Assembly (NCBI GenBank): GCA_050313995.1
Contig: JBNPMM010000001.1
Origin: JAUMWX01 sp023394215
GTDB lineage: Bacteria > Bacillota > Clostridia > Tissierellales > Peptoniphilaceae
Reading direction: 5' to 3' (one strand)
DNA length: 64,000 nucleotides
Both the position numbers and the translations under genes were made by a program. This document shows positions 33,711 through 42,339 of this stretch, piece by piece; within the stretch, counting starts at the first letter, position 1, and the number at the start of each line of letters is the position of its first letter. The notes beneath the pieces were generated by a model. The model did not search any database, was not told the DNA's origin, and saw only the letters and a list, made by a program, of their open reading frames with translations.

Positions 33711-35216
33711 TTAATTTACCACCTGTATTGATATCTTTTCGAGTCTATTAAATTCATTATATATTTCATTTATATTATCAATCGAAGACCACTTAAGCAT
33801 AACAACATCCAAATCATTTGTATTTTGAATCGAAACTATGGGATTTACCCCTATATAACTATAATACAAAGGATAAATCTCTATTTCATTCTTACTTTGT
33901 ATCATAATATACTTTTCATCGGGAGATACCGATGCATCAACCGCTAAAGGTACCCTTTCCGTAACTTCCCTCCATGATATGGTCTCATTTGAATTGTTTG
34001 CTATATTTATTATAGGCACCAAATCCAAATAAAAATCTTTAAATATCCTGCTTCCCTTGCTTGTATCAAGCGGCATATCTATACTGGATATAAATCTCCA
34101 TGCCATGGCAGTTCTTCTTATCCCTATATTTGTTTCCTGCGGCGTAATTTCTTGAGTTGTAAGCTCATTTTGTCTTGAAATATTGTTATAGCTTTCCTTC
34201 AACGCTGTGATATAAGTCTGGTAACCCGCACTTCCGGAAATTGTCGCAACCCCTAAAGGCATCTTCTTTGCTATGGAATTCAAATTATGAATTTCATAAT
34301 TTTCCGATACTGCATTATATAGATAATTATATTTTGTAAAACCTATATAATCATCATTTACATAATCAATTCTCCTATATATCTCATCCTCTATCTGATT
34401 ATTTTTATCCTTTGCATCGGAAAAAGTCGGATTTACCTCTATATTATAATTGGTCGAAAATATTCCGTCTGATGATACGGACCTTTGAGATATGGTCCAT
34501 AAGCCCGTTTCCTTGGGTATAACTATATTTTTAACTGCTAAAACGTCCGCCTTACTTTGATTCTCATCTTTTCTTATATAATAAGTTTGATAGGAGTAAG
34601 AAATCGGCTCTTTTGTGGTTGACTGATTTTTTTTCCTAAGTCCTATTGCCAGACCGAAATTGGTCTTTTGCTTATCTTCATCACCGCTGATAGTTTCACT
34701 TATCTTCTTATATTCAGTATCAATTTCTTCAGCACTAAGATTTTTCAAAAAGCTGTAGGAAGTAATATTGTCCAAACCTATAATAGCTAACTTATTGTCA
34801 TCCAATTGTAAAAGTTCATAGGAAGTAACAAGATCATTACTGACCTTATATACAACTATTTTTTTATCTGTAAGCGAAAGTTCCTTAGGAACGGTTATGA
34901 GCTTACTTGTAAAATAAGTTTGAGCATCTATATACCTGGCACTGATCTTCGGATTAATAATATAGTCATCATTTATCTTAATAAGCTTACTCGAAATAAA
35001 CAAATTAGCTTTATTTTCCTTACTGTTTTTTGAATTATTATTTAAATAGTATACATTATTAACCTTCCACTCTCCCATTATAGGAGGCTCATAAGCCGGC
35101 TTATTTATACTTATAGCATCAACATTTCCCTCAGCAATTCCCCTTATACCTATTTTTTCGCAGGCAGCAAGCAAAAGAGTCAAAACCAATAATAAAATTG
35201 TAATTTTCTTTTTCAT
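33711..35216 (-). CDS. Lipoprotein encoded with a sensor kinase
   Basis: A 501-residue lipoprotein: signal MKKKITILLLVLTLLLAAC with Cys 19 as the lipidated residue. The mature part is Asn/Ser/Tyr-rich with many beta-like segments (VVYKVSNDLVTSYELLQLDD, VSPDEKYIMIQSKNEIEIYPL), suggestive of a beta-propeller-like or sandwich fold. I recognise no catalytic motif. It starts 1-2 nt downstream of the histidine kinase stop, so the two are translated together. A role as an extracytoplasmic accessory of the kinase, in the way YycH/YycI act on WalK, is inference from position; the sequence does not match those families by eye. Confidence 0.75.
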   Translation of the reverse strand: MKKKITILLLVLTLLLAACEKIGIRGIAEGNVDAISINKPAYEPPIMGEWKVNNVYYLNNNSKNSKENKANLFISSKLIKINDDYIINPKISARYIDAQTYFTSKLITVPKELSLTDKKIVVYKVSNDLVTSYELLQLDDNKLAIIGLDNITSYSFLKNLSAEEIDTEYKKISETISGDEDKQKTNFGLAIGLRKKNQSTTKEPISYSYQTYYIRKDENQSKADVLAVKNIVIPKETGLWTISQRSVSSDGIFSTNYNIEVNPTFSDAKDKNNQIEDEIYRRIDYVNDDYIGFTKYNYLYNAVSENYEIHNLNSIAKKMPLGVATISGSAGYQTYITALKESYNNISRQNELTTQEITPQETNIGIRRTAMAWRFISSIDMPLDTSKGSRIFKDFYLDLVPIINIANNSNETISWREVTERVPLAVDASVSPDEKYIMIQSKNEIEIYPLYYSYIGVNPIVSIQNTNDLDVVMLKWSSIDNINEIYNEFNRLEKISIQVVN

Positions 35217-35217
35217 C

Positions 35218-36633
35218 CTAACCCCCTATCGGAATCCTAAATCTCACCGTTGTCCCTTCGTTGAGCTTACTTTCAATTTCCAAACTGCCCTTATGTTGCA
35301 ATATAATCTCCTCGCAAATGGAAAGTCCCAAGCCTGTATGCGACTCGCTGCTTGATCCCTTATAAAACTTCGTAGTGACAAGATTAATCTCATCTTCACC
35401 TATTCCTATACCGGTATCAATAACTTCCCCTATAAACTTATCATCCTTAAGACTTAAATTTGTAATAATTGTTCCTTTTTTAGGTGTAAACTTTATGGCA
35501 TTATCAAGCAAGTTTATAAGAACCTGCTTCATACGATTCTCATCTGCCACTATGATAGTAGGATTTGTATCATAATTTACCAAAAGATCTATACCCTTCT
35601 CTTCAGTTCTCGGCTTAAGTTGCTTAACTATATTTTTAGTTACTTCAACAATATTAAACTCGGTTTTATTCAGATTGAATCTCGGAGATGTATATCTTGA
35701 AAAATCAAGCAAGTCCTCAACCATATCCGATAGTCTGTCCGCCTCTTTCTCTATTATCCCAAGTCCTTCAAGGACGGTTTCCCTATCTATGGAGTCATCT
35801 TGCAGGGTAATAGACCAACCCTTGATTGAAGTAAGAGGTGTTCTAAGCTCGTGAGATACGGAAGATATAAAGTCGGTCTTTATCTCTTCCTTATGAATAA
35901 TGTTGTCACTAAGTTCATCCATTGTCTTTGCAAGTTCTCCAATCTCACCTTCATAAGACATATTGGACTTTTCCTTGTATTGACCGTCGGACAGCTTATT
36001 TGCAAGAGCTGTAAGCTTTGTTATAGGTTTTAATATTTTAAGGGAAATCAAATAAGAAAATATAGCACTTATAAGCAATGCCAAAAATCCAAAAGTCAAA
36101 AACAATTGAAACTTGTTGGAAATATCCTCATCAACCTTTTCCAAACTCGACACAATCCTAATAATTCCAAGATTGGTATTCTTATTCATAATAGGATAAC
36201 TTAGAGCTATAACCTTTTGCCCATTCTCCACTCCTACATAATAGCTTGCCTGATTTTTAATTGCCCCGTAGATATCGCTGGTTTCAAGCTTTTTACCTGT
36301 CATGGACGAACCCATATTGTCATATATAACTGTCCTCGTATTATCTATCAGCTGTATCTGACCCTGAGCATTTGCTATAAATTGAAATCTTTCATTATTA
36401 ACATTATCGCTAAGGGTAAAATTAGATATATAGGATATGTAAGACTCATAGTTATATTTTGCTTGAGAATACATATTCGTCTTAACATTGTTATAATTAT
36501 AATTTTTTAAAGACTGATAAGTAAAAATTTCAAAGCCAGTAATAAAGATTGCTATGGTTATAAAAATAGATATAACGAGCTGAAATCTCAGCCCGTTTTT
36601 TATATTTTTAAAAACTCCTATTATTTTCCCCAT
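35218..36633 (-). CDS. Sensor histidine kinase
   Basis: A 471-residue membrane kinase with two transmembrane helices (about 18-38 and 178-200) flanking an extracytoplasmic sensor domain. It then has HAMP (ILKPITKLTALANKL), HisKA with the phosphorylated His in SSVSHELRTPLTSIKGWS near residue 260, and the HATPase domain: N box QVLINLLDNAIKFTP, G1 DTGIGIG and G2 GLGLSICEEI. It overlaps the response regulator gene by 13 bp. The layout is of the PhoR/WalK type. The adjacent phoA makes phosphate sensing plausible but unproven. Confidence 0.93.
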   Translation of the reverse strand: MGKIIGVFKNIKNGLRFQLVISIFITIAIFITGFEIFTYQSLKNYNYNNVKTNMYSQAKYNYESYISYISNFTLSDNVNNERFQFIANAQGQIQLIDNTRTVIYDNMGSSMTGKKLETSDIYGAIKNQASYYVGVENGQKVIALSYPIMNKNTNLGIIRIVSSLEKVDEDISNKFQLFLTFGFLALLISAIFSYLISLKILKPITKLTALANKLSDGQYKEKSNMSYEGEIGELAKTMDELSDNIIHKEEIKTDFISSVSHELRTPLTSIKGWSITLQDDSIDRETVLEGLGIIEKEADRLSDMVEDLLDFSRYTSPRFNLNKTEFNIVEVTKNIVKQLKPRTEEKGIDLLVNYDTNPTIIVADENRMKQVLINLLDNAIKFTPKKGTIITNLSLKDDKFIGEVIDTGIGIGEDEINLVTTKFYKGSSSESHTGLGLSICEEIILQHKGSLEIESKLNEGTTVRFRIPIGG

Positions 36634-37313
36634 CTATATCCTACTCCCCAAACTGTATGCAAATATTCAGGCTTTGCAGGATTATCCTCTATCTTGGACC
36701 TGATCCTCCTAATATTTACATCTATAATCTTGGTATCGGCCTTGTTGTCTTCTCCCCAAGCCAAATCCATAAGCTCCTCCCTGGTAAAAGCCTTATCTTT
36801 ATTGGTTATAAATATCTTCATAAGCGACAACTCCGTAGGTGTAAGATCAATGACAACCCCATCCTTGGTAAACTTTTTAGAATATGAATCCAAGGCAAAA
36901 GGTCCATCCTTAAGCATATTTTCAGCCTCATTCGTATCAAGCTTATAATCAATTCTCCTTACCAGCGACTTAATTCTAAGCACCAACTCCTGTGGGTTAA
37001 AAGGCTTAATCATATAGTCGTCGGTACCCTGCTCAAGTCCCAATATCTTATCAACTTCCTGACTTTTAGCCGTAAGCATAATTATCCCTATACTGGGAAT
37101 TTCATTTCTCAAAATATTGCAGACTTCATATCCGCTCATACCCGGAAGCATTACGTCAAGTATGACAATATGGGGTCTTTCCCTCAAGGCAATCTCTATA
37201 CCTTCCTCACCCGAACCGGCTTCAAAAACCTGAAATCCTGCTCTTTCTACATTTATTTTTGTAAATTTCCTTATAGCTACTTCATCTTCTACAAGCAATA
37301 CCTTATAAGACAT
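36621..37313 (-). CDS. OmpR-family response regulator
   Basis: DNA-binding regulator paired with the downstream kinase. The 230-residue protein has an N-terminal receiver (acidic pocket Asp10-Glu11, phospho-acceptor Asp53 in VILDVMLPG, Lys in YMIKPF). A C-terminal winged helix follows, with LTPTELSLMKIFI, FTREELMDLAWGED, IIDVNIRRIRSKIED and TVWGVGYRW. It overlaps the pseudouridine synthase gene by 11 bp and the kinase gene by 13 bp. It is a PhoP/WalR-like regulator. Confidence 0.95.
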   Translation of the reverse strand: MSYKVLLVEDEVAIRKFTKINVERAGFQVFEAGSGEEGIEIALRERPHIVILDVMLPGMSGYEVCNILRNEIPSIGIIMLTAKSQEVDKILGLEQGTDDYMIKPFNPQELVLRIKSLVRRIDYKLDTNEAENMLKDGPFALDSYSKKFTKDGVVIDLTPTELSLMKIFITNKDKAFTREELMDLAWGEDNKADTKIIDVNIRRIRSKIEDNPAKPEYLHTVWGVGYRWGK

Positions 37314-38250
37314 CTCTACTCCTTATCTCCTCAAATAAACCTTCTATATAATCTTTGTATTTACTCAACACCTGTAAATTCTTCAAACTTTCTATCTCAA
37401 CATCCTCGGAAAATTCCAACTTGTAGGCAACAAGCTGCTGATCCTTATATGCTGCATTTACCCTTCTCTTATTATATCTTCTGTCTCCTATAATAGGGTG
37501 TCCTATACTCTCAAGGGAAGCTCTGATTTGATGAGTTCTCCCCGTTAAAAGCTCTATCTCAACAAGACTGCAACCTTCCTTGTAGGCTAAGGGTCTGATC
37601 AGTGTAATAGCCTTTTTCCCCTGTTTTTCATCTACCCTAACCCTATTATCTTCCTTAATTAAATAATTTTCAATCTTTTTTTCTTCCTTAATATGCCCTT
37701 CGACTATAGCCAAATAATATTTTTTAACAAGTCGGCTATCAAGCTTATCGTTTAAATAAACCAAAGTTTTCCTATTTTTAGCACCTATAACCAGTCCCAT
37801 AGTATTTCTGTCTATTCTGTTTACCAACGCCGGTTTAAACGTATTTTCAAGTCTTGGAATATACTCTTTTTTCTCTATGAGATATGAAACAAGATAATCC
37901 ACAACATTTTTCCCGTAATCTTCCTTATTTGCTGCATGAACAAGCATATTTTGAGGTTTATCAAAAATCACTACATCCTGATTTTCAAAAGCTATATCGA
38001 TAGATATCCTGCTTGTCAAAGATTTTTTTCTTGACTGCCATTTTTCTATTTCCTCATCATATATATACAGGTCCACAAGATCTCCCTCATATACTATAGT
38101 ATCTATAGCAGCTCTTTTTCCGTTTACTTTGATTTTTTTTGTCCTAATCCACTTCTGTATCAAAGATTTTGGTGCTGTTTGAAAATATTTATCTAAAAAC
38201 TTTATTAACTTTTGTTTATCGTCATTTTCTCTTATGGTTAATTTTTTCAT
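37303..38250 (-). CDS. RluA-family pseudouridine synthase
   Basis: Isomerises uridine to pseudouridine in RNA, probably rRNA. The 315-residue protein has an N-terminal S4 RNA-binding domain (SLIQKWIRTKKIKVNGKRA) and a catalytic domain with the Asp-containing motif as VNRIDRNTMGLVIGAKN near residue 145, where most members have HRLDxxTSG; the catalytic Asp is kept. LLTGRTHQIRASLESIGHPIIGDRRY is the family signature. The exact site (RluC- or RluD-type) cannot be told. It is first in a unit with the two-component system. Confidence 0.93.
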   Translation of the reverse strand: MKKLTIRENDDKQKLIKFLDKYFQTAPKSLIQKWIRTKKIKVNGKRAAIDTIVYEGDLVDLYIYDEEIEKWQSRKKSLTSRISIDIAFENQDVVIFDKPQNMLVHAANKEDYGKNVVDYLVSYLIEKKEYIPRLENTFKPALVNRIDRNTMGLVIGAKNRKTLVYLNDKLDSRLVKKYYLAIVEGHIKEEKKIENYLIKEDNRVRVDEKQGKKAITLIRPLAYKEGCSLVEIELLTGRTHQIRASLESIGHPIIGDRRYNKRRVNAAYKDQQLVAYKLEFSEDVEIESLKNLQVLSKYKDYIEGLFEEIRSRDVL

Positions 38251-38319
38251 TTTTCATCCTTTTTATGCTATAATAAGTATATCAAAATCGGACTTTAATA
38301 TCTATAAGGAGACTACACG

Positions 38320-38697
38320 ATGAAAAGAATAAAAGACTTTTTTTACAATTTTACCGATATTTTGATTGCTCTGCTTTTAGTGGCTCTTATAGCCTTTATT
38401 TTATATTTTAACCTTAACAGAATGATAAATATGGAATCTAAAAAACCGGTAAAACAAAGTCAGACAACTGAAACAAATGCTGCTGATAAAAAAATAGAAA
38501 TAGACGTCACAATATCAGAAGGGCTTAGTCATGAACAATTAGCTAAAATCTTACAAGCCTACTCACTTGTTGATGATACAAAGAAATTTATCGAAGACTT
38601 AAACGCCTACAAGAAAGACCCCGTAATTAAAGCCGGAAACTATAAGATTACAAAGGGAGCAAGCAATCAAGAAATATTTAAATTAATAATTAAATAG
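38320..38697 (+). CDS. Short MltG/YceG-like membrane protein without catalytic domain
   Basis: A 125-residue protein with one N-terminal membrane helix (ILIALLLVALIAFILYF), a Lys/Thr/Asn linker, and a domain (IEIDVTISEGLSHEQLAKIL with AGNYKITKGASNQEIFKLI) like the LysM-like part of the endolytic transglycosylase MltG. The YceG catalytic region is absent. It could bind peptidoglycan only, or assist a full MltG elsewhere. AAGGAG precedes the ATG. It stands alone with a terminator after it. Confidence 0.65.
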   Translation: MKRIKDFFYNFTDILIALLLVALIAFILYFNLNRMINMESKKPVKQSQTTETNAADKKIEIDVTISEGLSHEQLAKILQAYSLVDDTKKFIEDLNAYKKDPVIKAGNYKITKGASNQEIFKLIIK

Positions 38698-38705
38698 TAA
38701 AAAAC

Positions 38706-38750
38706 AGGACCTGTAAAGTATATAAAAGCTATTGCAGGTCCTATTTTTTT
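38706..38750 (+). terminator. Terminator of the MltG-like gene
   Basis: AGGACCTG (38706-38713) and CAGGTCCT (38735-38742) pair and are followed by a T run. Confidence 0.85.
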
Positions 38751-38762
38751 ATTTTACATAGA

Positions 38763-38801
38763 AAAATATCTGTTAGAGATCAGCACCCCAACAGATATTT
38801 T
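38763..38801. terminator. Second inverted repeat, probable terminator for the lrgAB unit
   Basis: AAAATATCTGTT (38763-38774) and AACAGATATTTT (38790-38801) are a 12-bp perfect inverted repeat with a 15-nt loop, about 55 nt downstream of the minus-strand lrgB stop. Confidence 0.65.
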
Positions 38802-38854
38802 AGAACCTTTTTTTATTTGAAATAAAGTCCGTTCAGTTTAACTTTTAAAACTGA

Positions 38855-39548
38855 TCAGGATAAAAGTTTAATTATAAGCGGTATTACCAAAACTGATACA
38901 AAGCCGGCAAGCGCTATAGACAATCCGCTCATAGCCCCTTGCACTTCTCCCATTTGTATGGCTTTAGAAGTACCGGCAGCGTGGGAAGATGTTCCTATGC
39001 CCACCCCTTGCGCAACCGGATCGGTTACATTTACAAGCTTCATAACAATTGGAGCCACAACCGCTCCCCCCTATACCTGTAATTACCATGCAAACTATGG
39101 TGATAGCCTGAATTCCTCCATATTCTCCGGAAATTGCTATCCCTATAGCCGTAGTAAGGGATTTAGGTACTATAGACGTCCTTATAACATCATCCAAGCC
39201 AAGCAGTTTACTCATAATATAAACACTTAAAACAGAAGTAAATACCCCGGCTATAACCCCCGCCATTACAGGTACAAAATTTTTAATAAACAAATCAAAG
39301 TTCTTATAAAGGTTAATTATAATGGCGACTGTTGCAGGTGCAATCAAAAATGTAATGTACTGTCCTCCAACATTAAAGTCGCCATAGGATACCTTGGTTA
39401 TTTTAAGAAATATAATCGTCAATGCCATCGCCAACAATAAAGGATTTGTAATTGGCGACTTGACCTTCTTATTTATAAGCACTCCTATTGAATACATAAC
39501 CAAGGATAAAAGGATTCCGAAAAATGGAGATTTTAATAGATCACTCAT
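38855..39548 (-). pseudogene. lrgB: lrgB, frameshifted at a G6 tract
   Basis: LrgB/CidB-type membrane protein, partner of LrgA; the family has been tied to holin-like activity and to pyruvate transport. The first frame (39548 down to about 39066) gives a normal N-terminal part ending AITIVCMVITGIGG. The rest (APIVMKLVNVTDPVAQGVG, SSHAAGTSKAIQMGEVQGAM) is in another frame that runs to 38855. The switch lies at six G residues on the coding strand (39066-39071); five would restore one frame of normal length. It is a true mutation, a phase-variable tract or a sequence error. Confidence 0.85.
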
Positions 39549-39897
39549 GTTTCCTCCTTAACTTTTGCACGATTTCTACAACTTTTGCCGTAATTCCCAT
39601 TGTTATAAACAATGATACAATAGTAATAATCAGTATTTTAATTATATTTTCACCAAGTACATTCATTGAATCTATCAAGGATACAGTAATCGGTACGAAA
39701 AGAAAAGCTAAATTTTCAAGCAATAAATTTGCTGCATCTTCTACATCTTCAACTTTTACTATCTTGAGAAGCAGTAGAATAAGCAAAAACATCATACCGT
39801 AAATTACGCCCGGAATAGGAAAATCTATTAATTTTCTGCAGGCCTCTCCAAGAAATAGGCAAAAGAATATAATGGTAAATCCCTTTAAATTTTTCAT
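39541..39897 (-). CDS. lrgA: LrgA/CidA-family membrane protein
   Basis: A 118-residue protein with four transmembrane helices and the family pattern LGEACRKLIDFPIPGVIYGMMFLLILL, then LLENLAFLFVPITVSLID. LrgA acts with LrgB; reported roles are holin-like control of murein hydrolase release and, for homologues, pyruvate uptake. The start at ATG 39897 follows AAGGGTGGTG; the longer frame would reach into the spacer after glcD. It overlaps lrgB by 8 bp. Confidence 0.9.
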   Translation of the reverse strand: MKNLKGFTIIFFCLFLGEACRKLIDFPIPGVIYGMMFLLILLLLKIVKVEDVEDAANLLLENLAFLFVPITVSLIDSMNVLGENIIKILIITIVSLFITMGITAKVVEIVQKLRRKHE

Positions 39898-39948
39898 ATT
39901 CACCACCCTTATATGTAAAAAGGGGGAAATAGCTTCCCCCATCTAATA

Positions 39949-41364
39949 CTAAAATACCTTGCCCGGATTTAAGATACCATTTGGATCGAAGGCTTTTTTA
40001 ATTCTTCTCATTAATTCAATCTTTCCTGTGCCCTCATATTCTTCCAGGAATTTCTTCTTTCCTGTACCCACTCCATGTTCACCGGAAAGTACTCCACCTA
40101 CTTCATACGCCTTTGTATATAAAGTATACATCCATTCATCCACCTGTTTCATAAATATATCTTTATCTATATCATTAGCTACCGCAAATACGTGAATGTT
40201 ACCGTCACCAGCATGGCCTACACTTTGTACATAAAAATCATATTTCTTTGCTGATTCTTTTACAGTTTCCATAAATTCAGGGATTGCAGAAATAGGTACC
40301 GCTACATCACATTCATCAAGTAGCTTGTATTGTTGTACCAAAGCTTCATACATAGATGCTCTTGCTGCCCATGCTTGAGCTTTTTTATCAGGGGTGTCAG
40401 CTATAAAGGCATCCAAACCGCCGTTTCCCATTAAAACTTCTGCCGTTTTTTCAGCGATTGCCATTAACTCATCTTCATCATTACCGTCAAAACGAAGCAA
40501 TAAATATGCTCCTACATCCACTCCGTCAACCTTATGTTGGAAGGTTTCTCTTCCAAGATATTCTTCGCTGAACAATACCATATCAATCGGTAAAAATTCA
40601 CAGGATTGAGGATGAATATGGGCGGCAAATAACTTAGGAACAGCTGCAACGGCTTCATCAAGGGTTTCAAAAGGTACTACTATTGATAAATCAAATGGCG
40701 GTACAGGTAAAATCTTTAAAGTTAACTTTGTTATGATTCCCAAAGTTCCTTCTGAACCTATTATCAAATGTTTTATGCTATATCCTGTTGAAGTCTTCTT
40801 GGCATGTCCTCCAAACTCCATAATTTCTCCTGTAGGAAGCACCAATTCTATACTCTGAACGGAATCACGAGTAGTTCCGTACTTAACCGCACGCATACCG
40901 CCGGCATTTGTAGATACATTTCCTCCCAAAGTGGCATACCTTTCACCCGGATCAGGAGGGTAGAAAAATCCTCTTGTTCTTGCATCCCTATCCAAGTCCT
41001 CCAATAGAACACCGGGTTCAACAGTAACCAAAAAGTTTTCCAAGTCATAGTTTAATATCTTGTTGAAAGTTTGCATATTAAGCATAACTCCACCGCTATG
41101 AGCTACTGCAGCGCCTACAATACCGGATCCCGCCCCTCTGGCTAAAACAGGTATTTTATGTTCGTTACAGATTTTCATAATTTCCGATACTTCTTCAGTT
41201 GTATGTACGTCTACTAAGACATCAGGCTTTGCAGTGCCGTAGATAGGCATTTCATCACGGAAATAATCAGGGTTTATTTGTTCTCCAACATAAACTTTTC
41301 CCGAAACTACTTTTCTAATCTTCTCAACAATTTCTTCATTTACCTTGTTTAAACGTGTTTCCAT
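39949..41364 (-). CDS. FAD-linked oxidase, glycolate oxidase GlcD / D-lactate dehydrogenase type
   Basis: Flavoprotein oxidising a 2-hydroxyacid such as glycolate or D-lactate to the 2-oxoacid. The 471-residue protein has the FAD_binding_4 domain (ARGAGSGIVGAAVAHSGG near residue 75, TLGGNVSTNAGGMRAVKYG near 140, GSEGTLGIITKLTL near 200). The C-terminal FAD-oxidase domain has SVGHAGDGNIHV and SGEHGVGTGKKKFL. AGGAGG precedes ATG 41364, which fixes the start. lrgAB follow on the same strand within about 50 nt. Substrate is uncertain. Confidence 0.88.
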   Translation of the reverse strand: METRLNKVNEEIVEKIRKVVSGKVYVGEQINPDYFRDEMPIYGTAKPDVLVDVHTTEEVSEIMKICNEHKIPVLARGAGSGIVGAAVAHSGGVMLNMQTFNKILNYDLENFLVTVEPGVLLEDLDRDARTRGFFYPPDPGERYATLGGNVSTNAGGMRAVKYGTTRDSVQSIELVLPTGEIMEFGGHAKKTSTGYSIKHLIIGSEGTLGIITKLTLKILPVPPFDLSIVVPFETLDEAVAAVPKLFAAHIHPQSCEFLPIDMVLFSEEYLGRETFQHKVDGVDVGAYLLLRFDGNDEDELMAIAEKTAEVLMGNGGLDAFIADTPDKKAQAWAARASMYEALVQQYKLLDECDVAVPISAIPEFMETVKESAKKYDFYVQSVGHAGDGNIHVFAVANDIDKDIFMKQVDEWMYTLYTKAYEVGGVLSGEHGVGTGKKKFLEEYEGTGKIELMRRIKKAFDPNGILNPGKVF

Positions 41365-41606
41365 TTTCGACCTCCTCATATAATAGTTTAACAAGTAAAA
41401 GATTATTACTTCTTTTCAAGCAATATTTCATATAGGCAATCCCGCAAACTTAACCCTCTATAAAATATTAACCTGCATCTATTCAGCTTCCTCGGAGTTT
41501 ATTCCTCGGAAATTTAATAGCCTCTCTTTATTAAATTTTTACAAAGTTACTGCCTAATCCACATTAATATCAAGTTACTGAATTGATTTATTAACCGCCT
41601 ACTTAT
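41365..41606 (-). promoter_or_regulatory. Long structured leader of the glcD-lrgA-lrgB unit
   Basis: About 240 nt lie between the predicted start point and the glcD ATG, with no reading frame of note. It contains a hairpin at 41511-41488: TTCC/GGAA and GGA/TCC stems separated by tandem G-A mismatches around an ATAAAC loop. The motif CAGTAACTT occurs twice (about 41580 and 41551). No known riboswitch consensus was recognised. The stretch from 41642 to 41768, beyond the promoter, is A/T-rich and holds nothing I can name. Confidence 0.4.
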
Positions 41607-41612
41607 ATGTTT

Positions 41613-41641
41613 ATTATATTGCAATCGTTTGTAAATGTAAA
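41613..41641 (-). promoter_or_regulatory. Promoter of glcD-lrgAB
   Basis: TTTACA (41641-41636), 17-bp spacer, TATAAT (41618-41613) on the minus strand, about 250 nt upstream of the glcD start. Confidence 0.7.
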
Positions 41642-41768
41642 TATTTACCAAATAACATTTTAGTAATTTATTTTATATTAATAAAAAACTAATACTTTAT
41701 ATTCTTAATTCATATTTTTGTTTATCTCATAATAAACGCAAAAAACCGCTTTATATCGTGATTCTAAA

Positions 41769-41801
41769 AACAAAAAATAAGACTGCTTGAAACAGTCTTA
41801 T
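41769..41801 (-). terminator. Terminator overlapping the stop of the 41798-42337 gene
   Basis: ATAAGACTG and CAGTCTTAT pair with a 7-nt loop (41778-41801) and run into a U-rich tract on the minus strand. The stop codon lies inside the stem. Confidence 0.85.
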
Positions 41802-42337
41802 CCATTATTTACATATTTATCTATCAAAGAATCATAAATACCTTCTTTGAAAACCTTCTTACATTTCAAAAGTTCCTTTATTTTATCACTCTTTGAATGC
41901 AAAATAACTCTGTCATGATTTTTAAATAAAATCTCAAATATTGTGGATGCAAGATTTTTTGAATGCAGTTTAATATAGTAGGCTTCTATATTTAAAGCAT
42001 CTTCTAAAAGTATCATAGCTATAGTAGCCTTATCCTTCTCATAATAATAATTAAGCTTGTTATTTTCACTCATCTTCGCTTTCTTAATATTATTTATGTA
42101 CTTGTAACGATTATAATCCTCCAGGGCTAACTTTGCTTTGGCATTATAATAGTTATAATTAAAAAGGGCCTTGTCAAAAGAATCTAAGACCCCGAAAGGC
42201 CTTAGATTCAGTCTTTGAAATATTGCATCATTTTTATAATTAAACTCTTGCTTGCTTATATGCCCGGCTTCGAGCATAGCAATATATTGATTTCTTAAGC
42301 TTATAAATTTTTTCAGCTTTTCTTTGTCGCTTAACAC
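41798..42337 (-). CDS. Uncharacterised helical protein
   Basis: I do not recognise this 179-residue, Lys- and Tyr-rich, probably all-helical cytoplasmic protein (KLKKFISLRNQYIAMLEAGH, FNYNYYNAKAKLALEDYNRY). DUF-type helical proteins of this size with repeated Tyr/Asn occur in Firmicutes, but no named family is certain. It starts 2 nt after the stop of the P-loop gene and ends in a terminator, so the two form a pair at the end of an operon. Confidence 0.75.
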   Translation of the reverse strand: MLSDKEKLKKFISLRNQYIAMLEAGHISKQEFNYKNDAIFQRLNLRPFGVLDSFDKALFNYNYYNAKAKLALEDYNRYKYINNIKKAKMSENNKLNYYYEKDKATIAMILLEDALNIEAYYIKLHSKNLASTIFEILFKNHDRVILHSKSDKIKELLKCKKVFKEGIYDSLIDKYVNNG

Positions 42338-42339
42338 TT

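Noticed and set aside
41365..41606. Known riboswitch in the glcD leader
   Set aside because: I compared it by eye with lysine, SAM, glycine, TPP, cobalamin, M-box and T-box signatures and found no match, so it is reported only as a structured leader.
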